NCBI GenBank assembly: GCA_030682755.1
Contig: JAUXNR010000304.1
Coordinates: 1-6,334 of the forward strand
Length of the DNA: 6,334 nucleotides
Reading direction: 5' to 3'
DNA from: Flavobacterium sp.
GTDB taxonomy: Bacteria; Bacteroidota; Bacteroidia; Flavobacteriales; Flavobacteriaceae
In this document: positions 1-6,334 of the stretch, piece by piece
Layout: each line of letters opens with the position of its first letter
Position numbering within the stretch: the first letter of the stretch is position 1
Notes under the pieces: generated by a model
Told to the model about the DNA's origin: nothing
The model's database searches: none
What the model saw: only the letters and a program-made list of their open reading frames with translations
Program-made: the position numbers and the translations under genes

Positions 1-450
1 TGGGCGGCTCGAATTGCGGCTACAGTTGCAGTTTGTATTGCTGGCTATTTTGGAATCAATCCACCCGGCTTTGTGGCGGCCGTCGTCGCACTCGCATTTG
101 GTCTAGCAGCAGCCTCGTTTTTCCCAGCAATTATTTTGGGTATATTTTATAAGAAAATGAATAAAGAAGGTGCCGTTAGTGGTATGATTGTAGGGATGCT
201 GTTAATGCTTTATTATATGCTTAAATTCAAATTTGGAATTTTTGACGGCGGTAAAGAAATGGTTGATGCTTTAAAACCGGATTGGTGGTTTGGTATATCA
301 CCTGAAGGATTTGGAACTGTTGCTATGATTGTGAACTTTGTAGTTGCTCTTGTAGTGAATAGATTTACACCGGAACCACCACAAGATGTACAAGAAATTG
401 TAGAAAATATTCGTATTCCGTCAGGAGCGGGTGAAGCTACAGGACATTAA
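1..450 (+). CDS. actP: Cation/acetate symporter, C-terminal part (5' end outside window)
   Basis: This is the tail of a sodium:solute symporter (SSS/SLC5 family) that takes up acetate and possibly other short carboxylates across the inner membrane with a cation. The frame is open from base 1, so the GTG at 73 is an internal valine and not a start; 149 residues are visible. They contain strongly hydrophobic helices, the family-typical stretch GINPPGFVAAVVALAFGLA followed by SFFPAIILGIFYKKMNKEGA, then WWFGISPEGFGTV, a last helix near NFVVALVVNRFTPEPP, and a cytosolic tail ending in GAGEATGH. This wording is characteristic of the ActP-type acetate permease branch rather than of proline or sugar symporters. 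Its position beside an SSS-type kinase and two acyl-CoA synthetases supports acetate as substrate. Substrate is inferred; the SSS family assignment is secure. Confidence 0.85.
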   Translation, partial: WAARIAATVAVCIAGYFGINPPGFVAAVVALAFGLAAASFFPAIILGIFYKKMNKEGAVSGMIVGMLLMLYYMLKFKFGIFDGGKEMVDALKPDWWFGISPEGFGTVAMIVNFVVALVVNRFTPEPPQDVQEIVENIRIPSGAGEATGH

Positions 451-486
451 ATAGTTTAGTTGATTACTTTGGTTAGTAATTACTTT

Positions 487-516
487 CTCTGCTCTTGTTT
501 TTCGGGAGCAGAGTTT
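487..516 (+). terminator. Hairpin terminator after actP
   Basis: CTCTGCTC at 487-494 is exactly complementary to GAGCAGAG at 506-513. Two G-U pairs and one G-C pair extend the stem inward, leaving a loop of five T. The stem is followed by TTT and then a T-rich stretch (TAATTTTAG). It lies 37 bases after the actP stop codon, as expected for an intrinsic terminator. The T tract is interrupted, so it may be leaky and allow some read-through into the downstream kinase genes. Confidence 0.75.
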
Positions 517-525
517 GTAATTTTA
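495..525 (+). promoter_or_regulatory. Possible Bacteroidota-type promoter for the kinase operon
   Basis: TTG at 495-497, a 20-base spacer and TAATTTTA at 518-525 resemble the Bacteroidota sigma-factor consensus TTG-N19-TAnnTTTG, with the last base of the -7 box being A instead of G. A start about 6 bases further on would give a leader of roughly 20 bases before the ATG at 552. The site overlaps the terminator hairpin, and such AT-rich matches arise often by chance, so this is a weak call. Confidence 0.25.
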
Positions 526-551
526 GAGATTTAGAATTAAAGAATAAATAC

Positions 552-746
552 ATGAAAAAACGACACATTCAGAAATTATTGGTTTTGAGCCTTGCACTTT
601 GGACTTTATTCAATATTCCGTTGGTGTTGTTGGTACAATCTACAGCTTCATTTTTGGGATTTCCAATGTTTTATGTCTATCTTTTTTCCATTTGGTTGGG
701 TTCAATTATTGTTTCGTTTATCATAATTAATAAAAACAATGAATAG
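552..746 (+). CDS. Small two-helix membrane protein, possible SSS-transporter small subunit
   Basis: This 64-residue protein has a basic N-terminus (MKKRHIQK), a first membrane helix at about residues 9-28, a short loop with the motif FLGFPMFY (residues 34-41), a second helix at about 41-59 and a polar end (NKNNE). The start was placed at 552: an earlier in-frame start at 495 lies inside the terminator hairpin loop, and the added residues are polar and unlike a conserved N-terminus. The arrangement of two helices with a GFP-aromatic motif before the second resembles the short companion proteins of SSS transporters (DUF3311 and DUF4212 types), but I recognise it only by pattern. Its last 8 bases overlap the start of the SSS-type kinase gene, which implies translational coupling and suggests that the two proteins work together. 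Function is unproven; an unrelated small membrane protein cannot be excluded. Confidence 0.75.
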   Translation: MKKRHIQKLLVLSLALWTLFNIPLVLLVQSTASFLGFPMFYVYLFSIWLGSIIVSFIIINKNNE

Positions 747-3432
747 TTTCGGATTGTTAATTATTGTTTTGATTTATCTGGCTTTTCTTTTTCTGATTGC
801 CCAATGGGCAGAACGCAAAGGGAATTCAAGATGGACAAACAATCCGTATGTATATTCGTTGTCTCTTGCGGTATATTGCACGGCTTGGACCTACTACGGA
901 AGTATTGGTGTTGCAGCAGATTCCGGATTGAATTACCTTCCGATATACCTCGGACCGGTTATTGCTTTTCCGGCTTGGATTGTTATTCTAAAGAAAATCG
1001 TTCGCATATCCAGAGTAAACAAAATATCGAGCATTGCTGACTTTATTTCTTTACGCTACGGAAACAGTCGTTTTTTGGGTGCTTTTGTCACGGTGATTGC
1101 TCTTTTGGCTATTTTACCTTACATCGGATTACAATTAAAAGCCATTTCAGAGACGTTTCATATTGTGACTAAATCAGCAACAAGTTCTAATATTTTGTAT
1201 GATACATCCACGTATGTTGCTTTACTGCTTGCAATTTTTGCTTCGTATTACGGCACAAGATATGTAGATGCTTCTGAAAAACGAAAAGGAATGGTTACTG
1301 CTGTGGCCGTTGAATCGTTATTAAAGTTATTCTTTTTCATTTTGTTAGGCGTTTATGTTTCGTTTTTTGTTTTTGATGGATTTCAAGATATTTATAACCA
1401 AGCTTCTGTTTTAGAACATTTTGACGAACGAAATTCTCTCGGCGGATTAGACGGAGCCATGAACTGGATGATGTTAATCGTCTTGTCGTTTTTTGCCATT
1501 TTCTTATTGCCCAGACAATTTCACATGGCCATCGTTGAAAACAATCGTGAAAGCCATGTACGAACTGCCATTTGGTTGTTTCCATTGTATTTGTTACTCT
1601 TCAATTTCTTTGTGTATCCTATCGCTTGGGGTGGCAATGTTATTTTTGACGGACAAGGCATGAATTCCGACATGTTTTCCTTACTCATACCTCAATCCAG
1701 AGGGAATGAAACCATGACTGTTTTGGTGTTTTTAGGTGGATTTTCAGCTGCCATCTCCATGATTGTAGTGTCTTCCATTACTTTATCAACCATGTTGAGT
1801 AACAATTTATTAATTCCTTATGGCTTTTTGGGATCCTTACAAAAAGACAATCAAGTGCGTAACAACGAACGTATTGTTCGCATCCGTAGGATCGGAATTT
1901 TTATTTTAATCATCTTGGCCTTTATTTATTACCGATACTTTTTCATGGATTATTCCTTAGTATCAGTTGGGCTAATTTCATTTGTGATTGTGAGTCAATT
2001 GGCTCCCGCATTTTTTGGTGCACTTTTTTGGAAAAGAGGCTCACTTTATGGAGCCATTGCCGGAATAAGTGTTGGTTTAGCCATTTGTTTTTATACACTA
2101 CTATTGCCATTTTTCTTGAGTTCCATCAATCCTGAAAGCTTATTTTTTAAAGAAGGTTTTTTTGGTAATTCATTTTTGCAACCTTTTCAGTTGTTTGGCT
2201 TGGATTATTTGGCTCCGGTTCCGCATGCTTTATTTTGGAGTTTGTTGTTTAATTTATTGGTGTTTTTGATGGTGTCGGTCAGTTTTAAAGGCAATTATCG
2301 CGAACGCAATTATGCTGAAATGTTTGTAGATATTGACAAATACATCACCAATCATGAAAATGCATTTGTATGGAAAGGTACGGCTTATGTTTCGGATATA
2401 GAAAAAGTATTGAAACGTTTTTTGGGTGACGAACGTACAAATCGAGCCTTACATCTTTTCAAAATGAAATACAATATTGCTCCTGATAATTTGATGGCTG
2501 ATGCTCGATTAATCAAATTTGCAGAGAATTTATTAACGGGACATATTGGTACTGCATCGGCAAAAATTCTAATTGACGGAGTTACCAAAGAAGATAAAAT
2601 CAGCTTGCCGGAAGTATTGAAAATATTGGAGGAATCTAAAGAAAACATTACCATCAATAAAAAATTAGTGGAAACGTCAAACGAACTCAAGCAATTGTCC
2701 GGTCAATTGAAAGAAGCCAATTTTGCGTTGTTGGTAAAAGACAAACAAAAAGATGAATTTTTAGACACTGTAACACATGAATTACGAACTCCAATAACTG
2801 CCATCAGAGCCGCTAGTGAAATTTTACATGATGATGAAGATATTCCGGAAGCCATGCGAAAACAGTTTCTTCAAAATATCATTTCAGAATCAGACCGATT
2901 GAATCGATTGATTGATAAGATTTTGGATTTAGAAAAATTTGAAACCGGAAAACAAAAAATCAGTTTAACGGAGCATGATATTATTGCAACCATTGCCAAC
3001 GCCATCAGACCGTTACAGCAGTTAATTGCCAATAAAAAAATCTATCTTGAATTTAATGAAAATCAAAAAGCCATAAAGTTGTATTATGATGAAGAACGCA
3101 TGATTCAAGTCATTACCAATTTGGTTTCCAATGCCATTAAATTTTGTAATGACACAGAAGGAGTTATCATTATTTCAATTGAGCAAAACGAAACCGAATA
3201 CAGCGTGCATGTTTTTAATAACGGAAAAGGAGTGAACCCTAACGAACTGGAAGCTGTATTCGAAAAATTTTACCAATCGAGTGATCAGACTATTAAAAAA
3301 CCAATAGGAAGCGGATTAGGATTAGCCATTTGCAAACAAATTATTGAAGCCCATAAAGGAAGAATTTGGGCAACAAATGTAGACAAAGGGATTACATTTT
3401 CGTTTACCATTCCCAAACAATTAATGGATTAA
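739..3432 (+). CDS. SLC5/SSS-domain sensor histidine kinase (CbrA/CrbS-like) with STAC-like linker
   Basis: This 897-residue hybrid couples a transporter-like sensor to a kinase. Residues 1 to about 515 form some 13 membrane helices with SSS-type wording (SLAVYCTAWTYYGSIG, LPIYLGP, and GGFSAAISM in a later helix). Residues of about 545-640 look like the STAC domain that links SLC5 domains to kinases (FAENLLTGHIGTASAKIL). A short coiled coil follows (about 645-670), then HisKA with the H-box THELRTP and phospho-acceptor His680, and HATPase with N-box NLVSNAIKF (Asn798), G1 box NNGKG (827-831), F-box FEKFY (841-845) and G2 box GSGLGLAI (857-864). The first G1 residue is Asn827 where Asp is usual. 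No PAS domain is evident, unlike CbrA. The related kinases CrbS/MxtR control acetyl-CoA synthetase genes in Proteobacteria; the symporter, PrpE and Acs around it suggest the same signal here. Its likely partner is the receiver starting 10 bases downstream. Whether the SSS domain still transports is not visible. Confidence 0.93.
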   Translation: MNSFGLLIIVLIYLAFLFLIAQWAERKGNSRWTNNPYVYSLSLAVYCTAWTYYGSIGVAADSGLNYLPIYLGPVIAFPAWIVILKKIVRISRVNKISSIADFISLRYGNSRFLGAFVTVIALLAILPYIGLQLKAISETFHIVTKSATSSNILYDTSTYVALLLAIFASYYGTRYVDASEKRKGMVTAVAVESLLKLFFFILLGVYVSFFVFDGFQDIYNQASVLEHFDERNSLGGLDGAMNWMMLIVLSFFAIFLLPRQFHMAIVENNRESHVRTAIWLFPLYLLLFNFFVYPIAWGGNVIFDGQGMNSDMFSLLIPQSRGNETMTVLVFLGGFSAAISMIVVSSITLSTMLSNNLLIPYGFLGSLQKDNQVRNNERIVRIRRIGIFILIILAFIYYRYFFMDYSLVSVGLISFVIVSQLAPAFFGALFWKRGSLYGAIAGISVGLAICFYTLLLPFFLSSINPESLFFKEGFFGNSFLQPFQLFGLDYLAPVPHALFWSLLFNLLVFLMVSVSFKGNYRERNYAEMFVDIDKYITNHENAFVWKGTAYVSDIEKVLKRFLGDERTNRALHLFKMKYNIAPDNLMADARLIKFAENLLTGHIGTASAKILIDGVTKEDKISLPEVLKILEESKENITINKKLVETSNELKQLSGQLKEANFALLVKDKQKDEFLDTVTHELRTPITAIRAASEILHDDEDIPEAMRKQFLQNIISESDRLNRLIDKILDLEKFETGKQKISLTEHDIIATIANAIRPLQQLIANKKIYLEFNENQKAIKLYYDEERMIQVITNLVSNAIKFCNDTEGVIIISIEQNETEYSVHVFNNGKGVNPNELEAVFEKFYQSSDQTIKKPIGSGLGLAICKQIIEAHKGRIWATNVDKGITFSFTIPKQLMD

Positions 3433-3442
3433 AATATAGCTT

Positions 3443-3814
3443 ATGAAAAAGATAGTATTAGTTGATGATGAACCAAATATCATTATGTCCTTGGAATATA
3501 CGTTCAAGAAAAACAATTTTGAAGTTTTCATAGCCCGAGACGGTCAAGAGGCTCTGGACATTCTTAAAACAGAGCAACCCGATTTGATTATTCTTGACAT
3601 CATGATGCCAAATGTTGACGGCTATGCCACCATTGAAGCCATTAAAAAAGACGATAAACACAAAGCTTGTAAAGTGATTTTCCTTTCCGCAAAAAATAAA
3701 GAAAGCGACATTGAAAAAGGAATGAAATTAGGAGCCAATGCTTATATGACCAAGCCTTTTTCCATTAAAAAATTAGTAGAATTAGTGAATGAGTTATTGG
3801 GTACTAGTAATTAG
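3443..3814 (+). CDS. Stand-alone response regulator receiver (CheY-like)
   Basis: This 123-residue protein is one receiver domain and nothing more. The acidic pair Asp8-Asp9 (VLVDDEP), phospho-acceptor Asp52 (LIILDIMMP), Ser82 (FLSAK) and Lys104 (MTKPF) are all present, so it should accept phosphate from the kinase immediately upstream; the 10-base gap indicates one operon. The domain ends naturally after the last helix (LVELVNELL), and no HTH or other output domain follows in any frame before the next gene. In the comparable CrbS/CrbR and MxtR/ErdR pairs the regulator carries a LuxR-type DNA-binding domain, so here the output must go through protein contact, a phosphorelay or another regulator. 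The last residues and the stop codon lie inside a 7-base tandem repeat. Receiver identity is secure; partner and output are inferred. Confidence 0.93.
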   Translation: MKKIVLVDDEPNIIMSLEYTFKKNNFEVFIARDGQEALDILKTEQPDLIILDIMMPNVDGYATIEAIKKDDKHKACKVIFLSAKNKESDIEKGMKLGANAYMTKPFSIKKLVELVNELLGTSN

Positions 3815-3840
3815 TAAATAGTAATTAGTTATTAGCGAAT
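3805..3840 (+). repeat. 7-base tandem repeat, unit TAGTAAT
   Basis: Four 7-base units follow in direct succession from 3805 (TAGTAAT, TAGTAAA, TAGTAAT, TAGTTAT), then a looser TAGCGAAT. The array begins inside the receiver gene, so its last two residues (Ser-Asn) and its stop codon at 3812-3814 are supplied by the repeat. It is AT-rich, without inverted symmetry or a hairpin, and differs in length and sequence from the octamer array that begins 15 bases later. Confidence 0.7.
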
Positions 3841-3855
3841 AAAGAACATAAAAAA

Positions 3856-3930
3856 CTCAGCAACTTAGAACCTTAGTACCTTAGTACCTCAGAACCTTAG
3901 TACCTCAGCACCTCAGAACCTCAGCACCTC
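3856..3930 (+). repeat. 8-base tandem repeat, unit CTYAGNAC, forming the prpE leader
   Basis: Nine full 8-base copies run without interruption from 3856 to 3927, followed by the first three bases of a tenth, and the prpE start codon comes 7 bases later. Variation is confined to position 3 (T or C), position 6 (A, T or C) and, in the first copy, position 8. CTTAG forms cluster near the upstream end and CTCAG forms near the gene. There is exactly one G per unit, so the strand is strongly asymmetric, and the unit is not palindromic and makes no hairpin. It replaces almost all of the sequence in which a promoter or leader would be expected. Confidence 0.9.
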
Positions 3931-3937
3931 AAAAAAA

Positions 3938-5833
3938 ATGAATTACAAAAATTTCTATCAAAAAAGCCTTGACAATCCGGAACTGTTTTGGAAAGAACAA
4001 GCAGAACAAATTGAGTGGTATGCTCAACCTCAAACGATTTTATCAAAAGATCAAAATGACTACCCACTTTGGTTTGCTGATGGTGAACTCAACATGTGTT
4101 ATTTGGCTTTAGACAAACACATTCAAGATGGTTTTGGTGATTCTGTTGCTTTGATTTATGATTCTCCGGTTACACAAACCATTCAAAAATACACCTACCA
4201 TCAAGTTAAAACGGAAGTAGCCAAATTAGCAGGAGGCTTACTTTCTTTAGGTTTGAAAAAAGGAGAATCCGCTGTGATTTATATGCCAATGATTCCTCAA
4301 GCTGCCTTTGCTATGTTGGCTTGTGCCCGAATTGGGGTGACCCATTCCGTGGTTTTTGGTGGTTTTGCTCCGCATGAATTGGCCATTCGAATCAACGATT
4401 GCAAACCTCGTGTTATTCTCACGGCGTCTTCAGGTATTGAAGTAGACCGACTGATTGCCTACAAACCTTTAGTAGATGAAGCCATCGCTTTAGCGGAACA
4501 CAAACCTAAAAAAGTAGTGGTTTTGAATAGAAAATTAGGAGCCAGAGTTCCCTTTAAAAAATACGATGTGGATTATGATGCTTTGGTGTATGGCTCGGAA
4601 GAAGTTGCTTGCGTGCCTGTGAATGCTACACATCCTCTGTATGTTTTGTACACATCCGGAACAACAGGAAAACCAAAAGGAATAGTCAGAGATACAGGGG
4701 GTTATGCAGTATCACTTAAATTTTCCATGCAGTATGTTTACGGAGTAAAGCCGGACGAAGTATTTTGGGCCGCATCCGATGTAGGTTGGGTGGTTGGCCA
4801 CAGTTATATTGTTTACGGCCCTTTGCTCAACCGAAATACAACCGTACTTTTTGAAGGCAAACCAATCAAAACACCTGATGCATCCACGTTTTGGCGTGTC
4901 ATTTCGGAACATAAAGTAGCCGTAATGTTTACTGCACCAACTGCTATCCGAGCCATAAAAAAAGAAGACCCTAATGGTGAGTTTATCAAACAATATGATT
5001 TGTCGTGTTTGCGAACGCAATTTTTAGCCGGAGAACGCTGTGATGTAGCTACTTTAGAATGGTATAACCAACACATTCCCGTTCCTGCAATTGACCATTG
5101 GTGGCAAACAGAATCAGGATGGCCCATGATTTCAAACATGATGGGTGTTGAGTTTTTAACCATTAAACCCGGATCAGCCGGAAAAGCAGTTTCCGGTTAT
5201 GATATTCGAATTCTTCATGATAATGGAGAAGAAGCTGGAGTTAACGAAGAAGGTTTTGTGGTCATCAAATTGCCTTTACCTCCCGGAACCATGTTGGATT
5301 TGTGGAATGACAATGAACGCTTTAAAGCCGGTTATTTATCAAAATTTCCCGGATATTATTTTTCAGGCGATGGCGGTTTTAAAGATGCAGACGATTATAT
5401 TTTCATCACCGGACGTGTGGATGATGTAATAAACGTAGCAGGTCACCGCTTATCAACAGCCGAAATGGAAGAAATTGTTGCCTCACATTCTTCTGTTGCA
5501 GAATGTGCCGTTGTGGGTATAAATGACGAATTACGCGGACAGATTCCTTTGGCCATGGTTGTCACCAAAACAGGTGAGAATATAGAACATTTCCAATTGG
5601 AATATGAAATCGTGCATTTGATACGGGATAAAATTGGAGCCGTAGCCTGTTTGCGAAACGTAATGGTTGTGCAACGTTTGCCCAAAACCCGTTCCGGTAA
5701 AATTTTACGCAAGTTATTGCGAAGTATTGTAGATGGAGAATCGTATCAAATTCCTTCCACAATTGATGATGAAAACATCATTCCGGAAATTGAAGAAGTA
5801 ATTGCGAAATATGCAGTTTCAAAGCAAAAATAA
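3938..5833 (+). CDS. prpE: Propionyl-CoA synthetase (PrpE/ACSS3-type acyl-CoA ligase)
   Basis: This cytosolic enzyme activates propionate, and probably acetate less well, with ATP and CoA through an acyl-adenylate. At 631 residues it matches the PrpE family length. Visible motifs are the P-loop YTSGTTGKPKG (238-248) followed by IVRDTGGYA, DVGWVVGHSY (281-290), DHWWQTESGWP (386-396), SGDGGF (476-481), GRVDDVINVAGHRL (492-505) and PKTRSGK with catalytic Lys588, the lysine that is reversibly acylated in this family. The VRD after the P-loop, AGERCD around Ala364 (acetyl-CoA synthetases usually have Val there) and HWWQTESGWP are the wording of the PrpE/ACSS3 branch, not of Acs, which is encoded next. 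The start at 3938 follows an A-rich run and is followed by the usual N-terminal FYQKSLDNPELFW. It could share the kinase transcript or use a promoter hidden by the octamer array. No prpBCD genes are in view. Propionate preference is inferred. Confidence 0.88.
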   Translation: MNYKNFYQKSLDNPELFWKEQAEQIEWYAQPQTILSKDQNDYPLWFADGELNMCYLALDKHIQDGFGDSVALIYDSPVTQTIQKYTYHQVKTEVAKLAGGLLSLGLKKGESAVIYMPMIPQAAFAMLACARIGVTHSVVFGGFAPHELAIRINDCKPRVILTASSGIEVDRLIAYKPLVDEAIALAEHKPKKVVVLNRKLGARVPFKKYDVDYDALVYGSEEVACVPVNATHPLYVLYTSGTTGKPKGIVRDTGGYAVSLKFSMQYVYGVKPDEVFWAASDVGWVVGHSYIVYGPLLNRNTTVLFEGKPIKTPDASTFWRVISEHKVAVMFTAPTAIRAIKKEDPNGEFIKQYDLSCLRTQFLAGERCDVATLEWYNQHIPVPAIDHWWQTESGWPMISNMMGVEFLTIKPGSAGKAVSGYDIRILHDNGEEAGVNEEGFVVIKLPLPPGTMLDLWNDNERFKAGYLSKFPGYYFSGDGGFKDADDYIFITGRVDDVINVAGHRLSTAEMEEIVASHSSVAECAVVGINDELRGQIPLAMVVTKTGENIEHFQLEYEIVHLIRDKIGAVACLRNVMVVQRLPKTRSGKILRKLLRSIVDGESYQIPSTIDDENIIPEIEEVIAKYAVSKQK

Positions 5834-5856
5834 AATGAGAACCATAATTTTACCTA

Positions 5857-5875
5857 TATCTTTTTAGCAAAGATA
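5857..5875. promoter_or_regulatory. Palindrome upstream of acs, candidate operator
   Basis: TATCTTT at 5857-5863 is exactly complementary to AAAGATA at 5869-5875 around a 5-base centre. It lies 23 bases after the prpE stop and directly before the TTG of a possible acs promoter. With only one G-C pair in the stem and no T tract behind it, it is a poor terminator, so a protein-binding site is somewhat more likely. A chance palindrome in AT-rich DNA is possible. Confidence 0.3.
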
Positions 5876-5877
5876 GA

Positions 5878-5908
5878 TTGGAAAGAAACCCCAGAATAGT
5901 TATTTTTA
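5878..5908 (+). promoter_or_regulatory. Possible Bacteroidota-type promoter for acs
   Basis: TTG at 5878-5880, a 20-base spacer and TATTTTTA at 5901-5908 approximate TTG-N19-TAnnTTTG, again with A for the final G. This is the same spacing and deviation as the candidate before the kinase operon. Transcription would begin near 5914, giving a leader of about 20 A-rich bases before the ATG. The match is suggestive only. Confidence 0.3.
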
Positions 5909-5935
5909 CATAAAATTTATACAAAAAAAGAAGCC

Positions 5936-6334
5936 ATGAGTTATTACAAAATACACGACCTAGAAAATTATTTTAAGATGTATAAAAAATCGGTTCGCGA
6001 ACCCCGCAAGTTTTGGGATCGCATTGCCGATGAAAATTTTACTTGGTATCAAAAATGGGACAAAGTATTTGAATTTGACATGCAAGAAGCAAAATTCAAA
6101 TGGTTTGTTGATGCAAAAGTAAACATTACCAAAAACTGTATTGATCGTCATTTATCCCGAAGAGGTGAAAAGACAGCCATTATATTTGAGCCCAACGATC
6201 CGAAAGAAGAGGCACAACACATTACGTATAACGAGTTGTATGCCAGAGTGGCCAAAATGGCTAACGTGCTTCGTGAACAAGGCATTGAAAAAGGCGATCG
6301 TGTTTGTATTTATTTACCCATGATTCCTGAATTG
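5936..6334 (+). CDS. acs: Acetyl-CoA synthetase, N-terminal part (3' end outside window)
   Basis: The reading frame is open from the ATG at 5936 to the window edge (133 residues) and is the beginning of an AMP-forming acetyl-CoA synthetase, which turns acetate, ATP and CoA into acetyl-CoA. Recognisable family wording includes SVREPRKFWDRIA, WYQKWDKVFEFD, KWFVDAKVNITKNCIDRHL, RGEKTAIIFEPNDP, ITYNELYARVAKMANVL and the segment GDRVCIYLPMIPEL, where the fragment ends. The FEPNDP and ITYNEL wording matches Acs and differs from the PrpE-type paralogue just upstream. The start codon follows an A-rich leader typical of Bacteroidota. The P-loop and the catalytic lysine lie beyond the window, so integrity of the gene cannot be judged. 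It may be expressed from its own promoter in the 102-base gap or by read-through from prpE. Confidence 0.92.
   Translation, partial: MSYYKIHDLENYFKMYKKSVREPRKFWDRIADENFTWYQKWDKVFEFDMQEAKFKWFVDAKVNITKNCIDRHLSRRGEKTAIIFEPNDPKEEAQHITYNELYARVAKMANVLREQGIEKGDRVCIYLPMIPEL

Noticed and set aside
495..551. An extended 83-residue version of the small membrane protein starting at 495.
   Set aside because: The start would lie in the terminator hairpin loop; the added residues are polar and lack the basic N-terminus plus helix layout that begins at 552.
3217..3231. Asn827 replaces the usual Asp at the start of the kinase G1 box (NNGKG instead of DxGxG), as if the ATP site were dead.
   Set aside because: Other histidine kinases with this Asn are active, as far as I recall, and the H-, N-, F- and G2-boxes are all intact, so inactivity is not supported.
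3877..3884. TACCTTAG units in the octamer array as -7 promoter boxes (one mismatch to TAnnTTTG).
   Set aside because: No TTG stands at the required distance upstream, and the resemblance follows simply from the repeat unit.
3856..3930. The octamer array as a CRISPR array or terminator.
   Set aside because: The units are 8 bases long with no spacers between them, have no inverted symmetry and form no hairpin.
5021..5044. Arg367 in AGERCD of the PrpE-type ligase, where many ligases have Pro (GEP), as a damaging substitution.
   Set aside because: GERCD is, from memory, the normal wording in the ACSS3-like branch, so it marks the subfamily and not a defect.
4712..5163. Long antisense open frames inside prpE, and similar ones inside the kinase gene.
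   Set aside because: They overlap strongly conserved coding sequence, have no leader or recognisable protein content, and are explained as shadows of the real genes.

Overview
The window looks like chromosomal DNA from a member of the Bacteroidota, most likely a Flavobacteriaceae (Flavobacterium-like) species. This rests on the AT-rich composition, A-rich leaders instead of Shine-Dalgarno sites, and protein wording that closely resembles flavobacterial acetate-metabolism proteins from memory; no database search was possible. All genes lie on the + strand and the window is almost fully coding.

Layout. Positions 1-450 hold the C-terminal end of a cation/acetate symporter (ActP type), closed by a hairpin terminator at 487-513. 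Next come three tightly packed genes: a 64-residue two-helix membrane protein (552-746), a large sensor histidine kinase whose sensor half is a complete SLC5/SSS transporter-like domain followed by a STAC-like linker (739-3432), and a stand-alone CheY-like receiver (3443-3814). The first two overlap by 8 bases and the receiver starts 10 bases after the kinase. A 123-base gap carries two unrelated short tandem repeats, a 7-base unit running out of the receiver stop codon and an 8-base unit (nine full copies) ending directly before the next start codon. That gene (3938-5833) is an acyl-CoA synthetase of the propionyl-CoA synthetase (PrpE/ACSS3) branch. After 102 bases with a small palindrome and a possible promoter, the window ends inside a second acyl-CoA synthetase, the acetyl-CoA synthetase Acs (5936 to the edge).

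How it fits together. The genes form a short-chain fatty acid module: import acetate (ActP), sense a solute or flux through the transporter-kinase, pass phosphate to a receiver, and activate propionate (PrpE) and acetate (Acs) to CoA thioesters. It resembles the proteobacterial CrbS/CrbR (MxtR/ErdR) acetate switch, in which an SLC5-type kinase controls acs. Here, however, the receiver has no DNA-binding domain, so how the signal reaches transcription is unclear. The points most worth a second look are the coupled mini-protein, the output-less receiver, and the octamer repeat forming the prpE leader. No mobile element, CRISPR array, tRNA or rRNA was seen, and no stretch above 300 bases lacks a gene.
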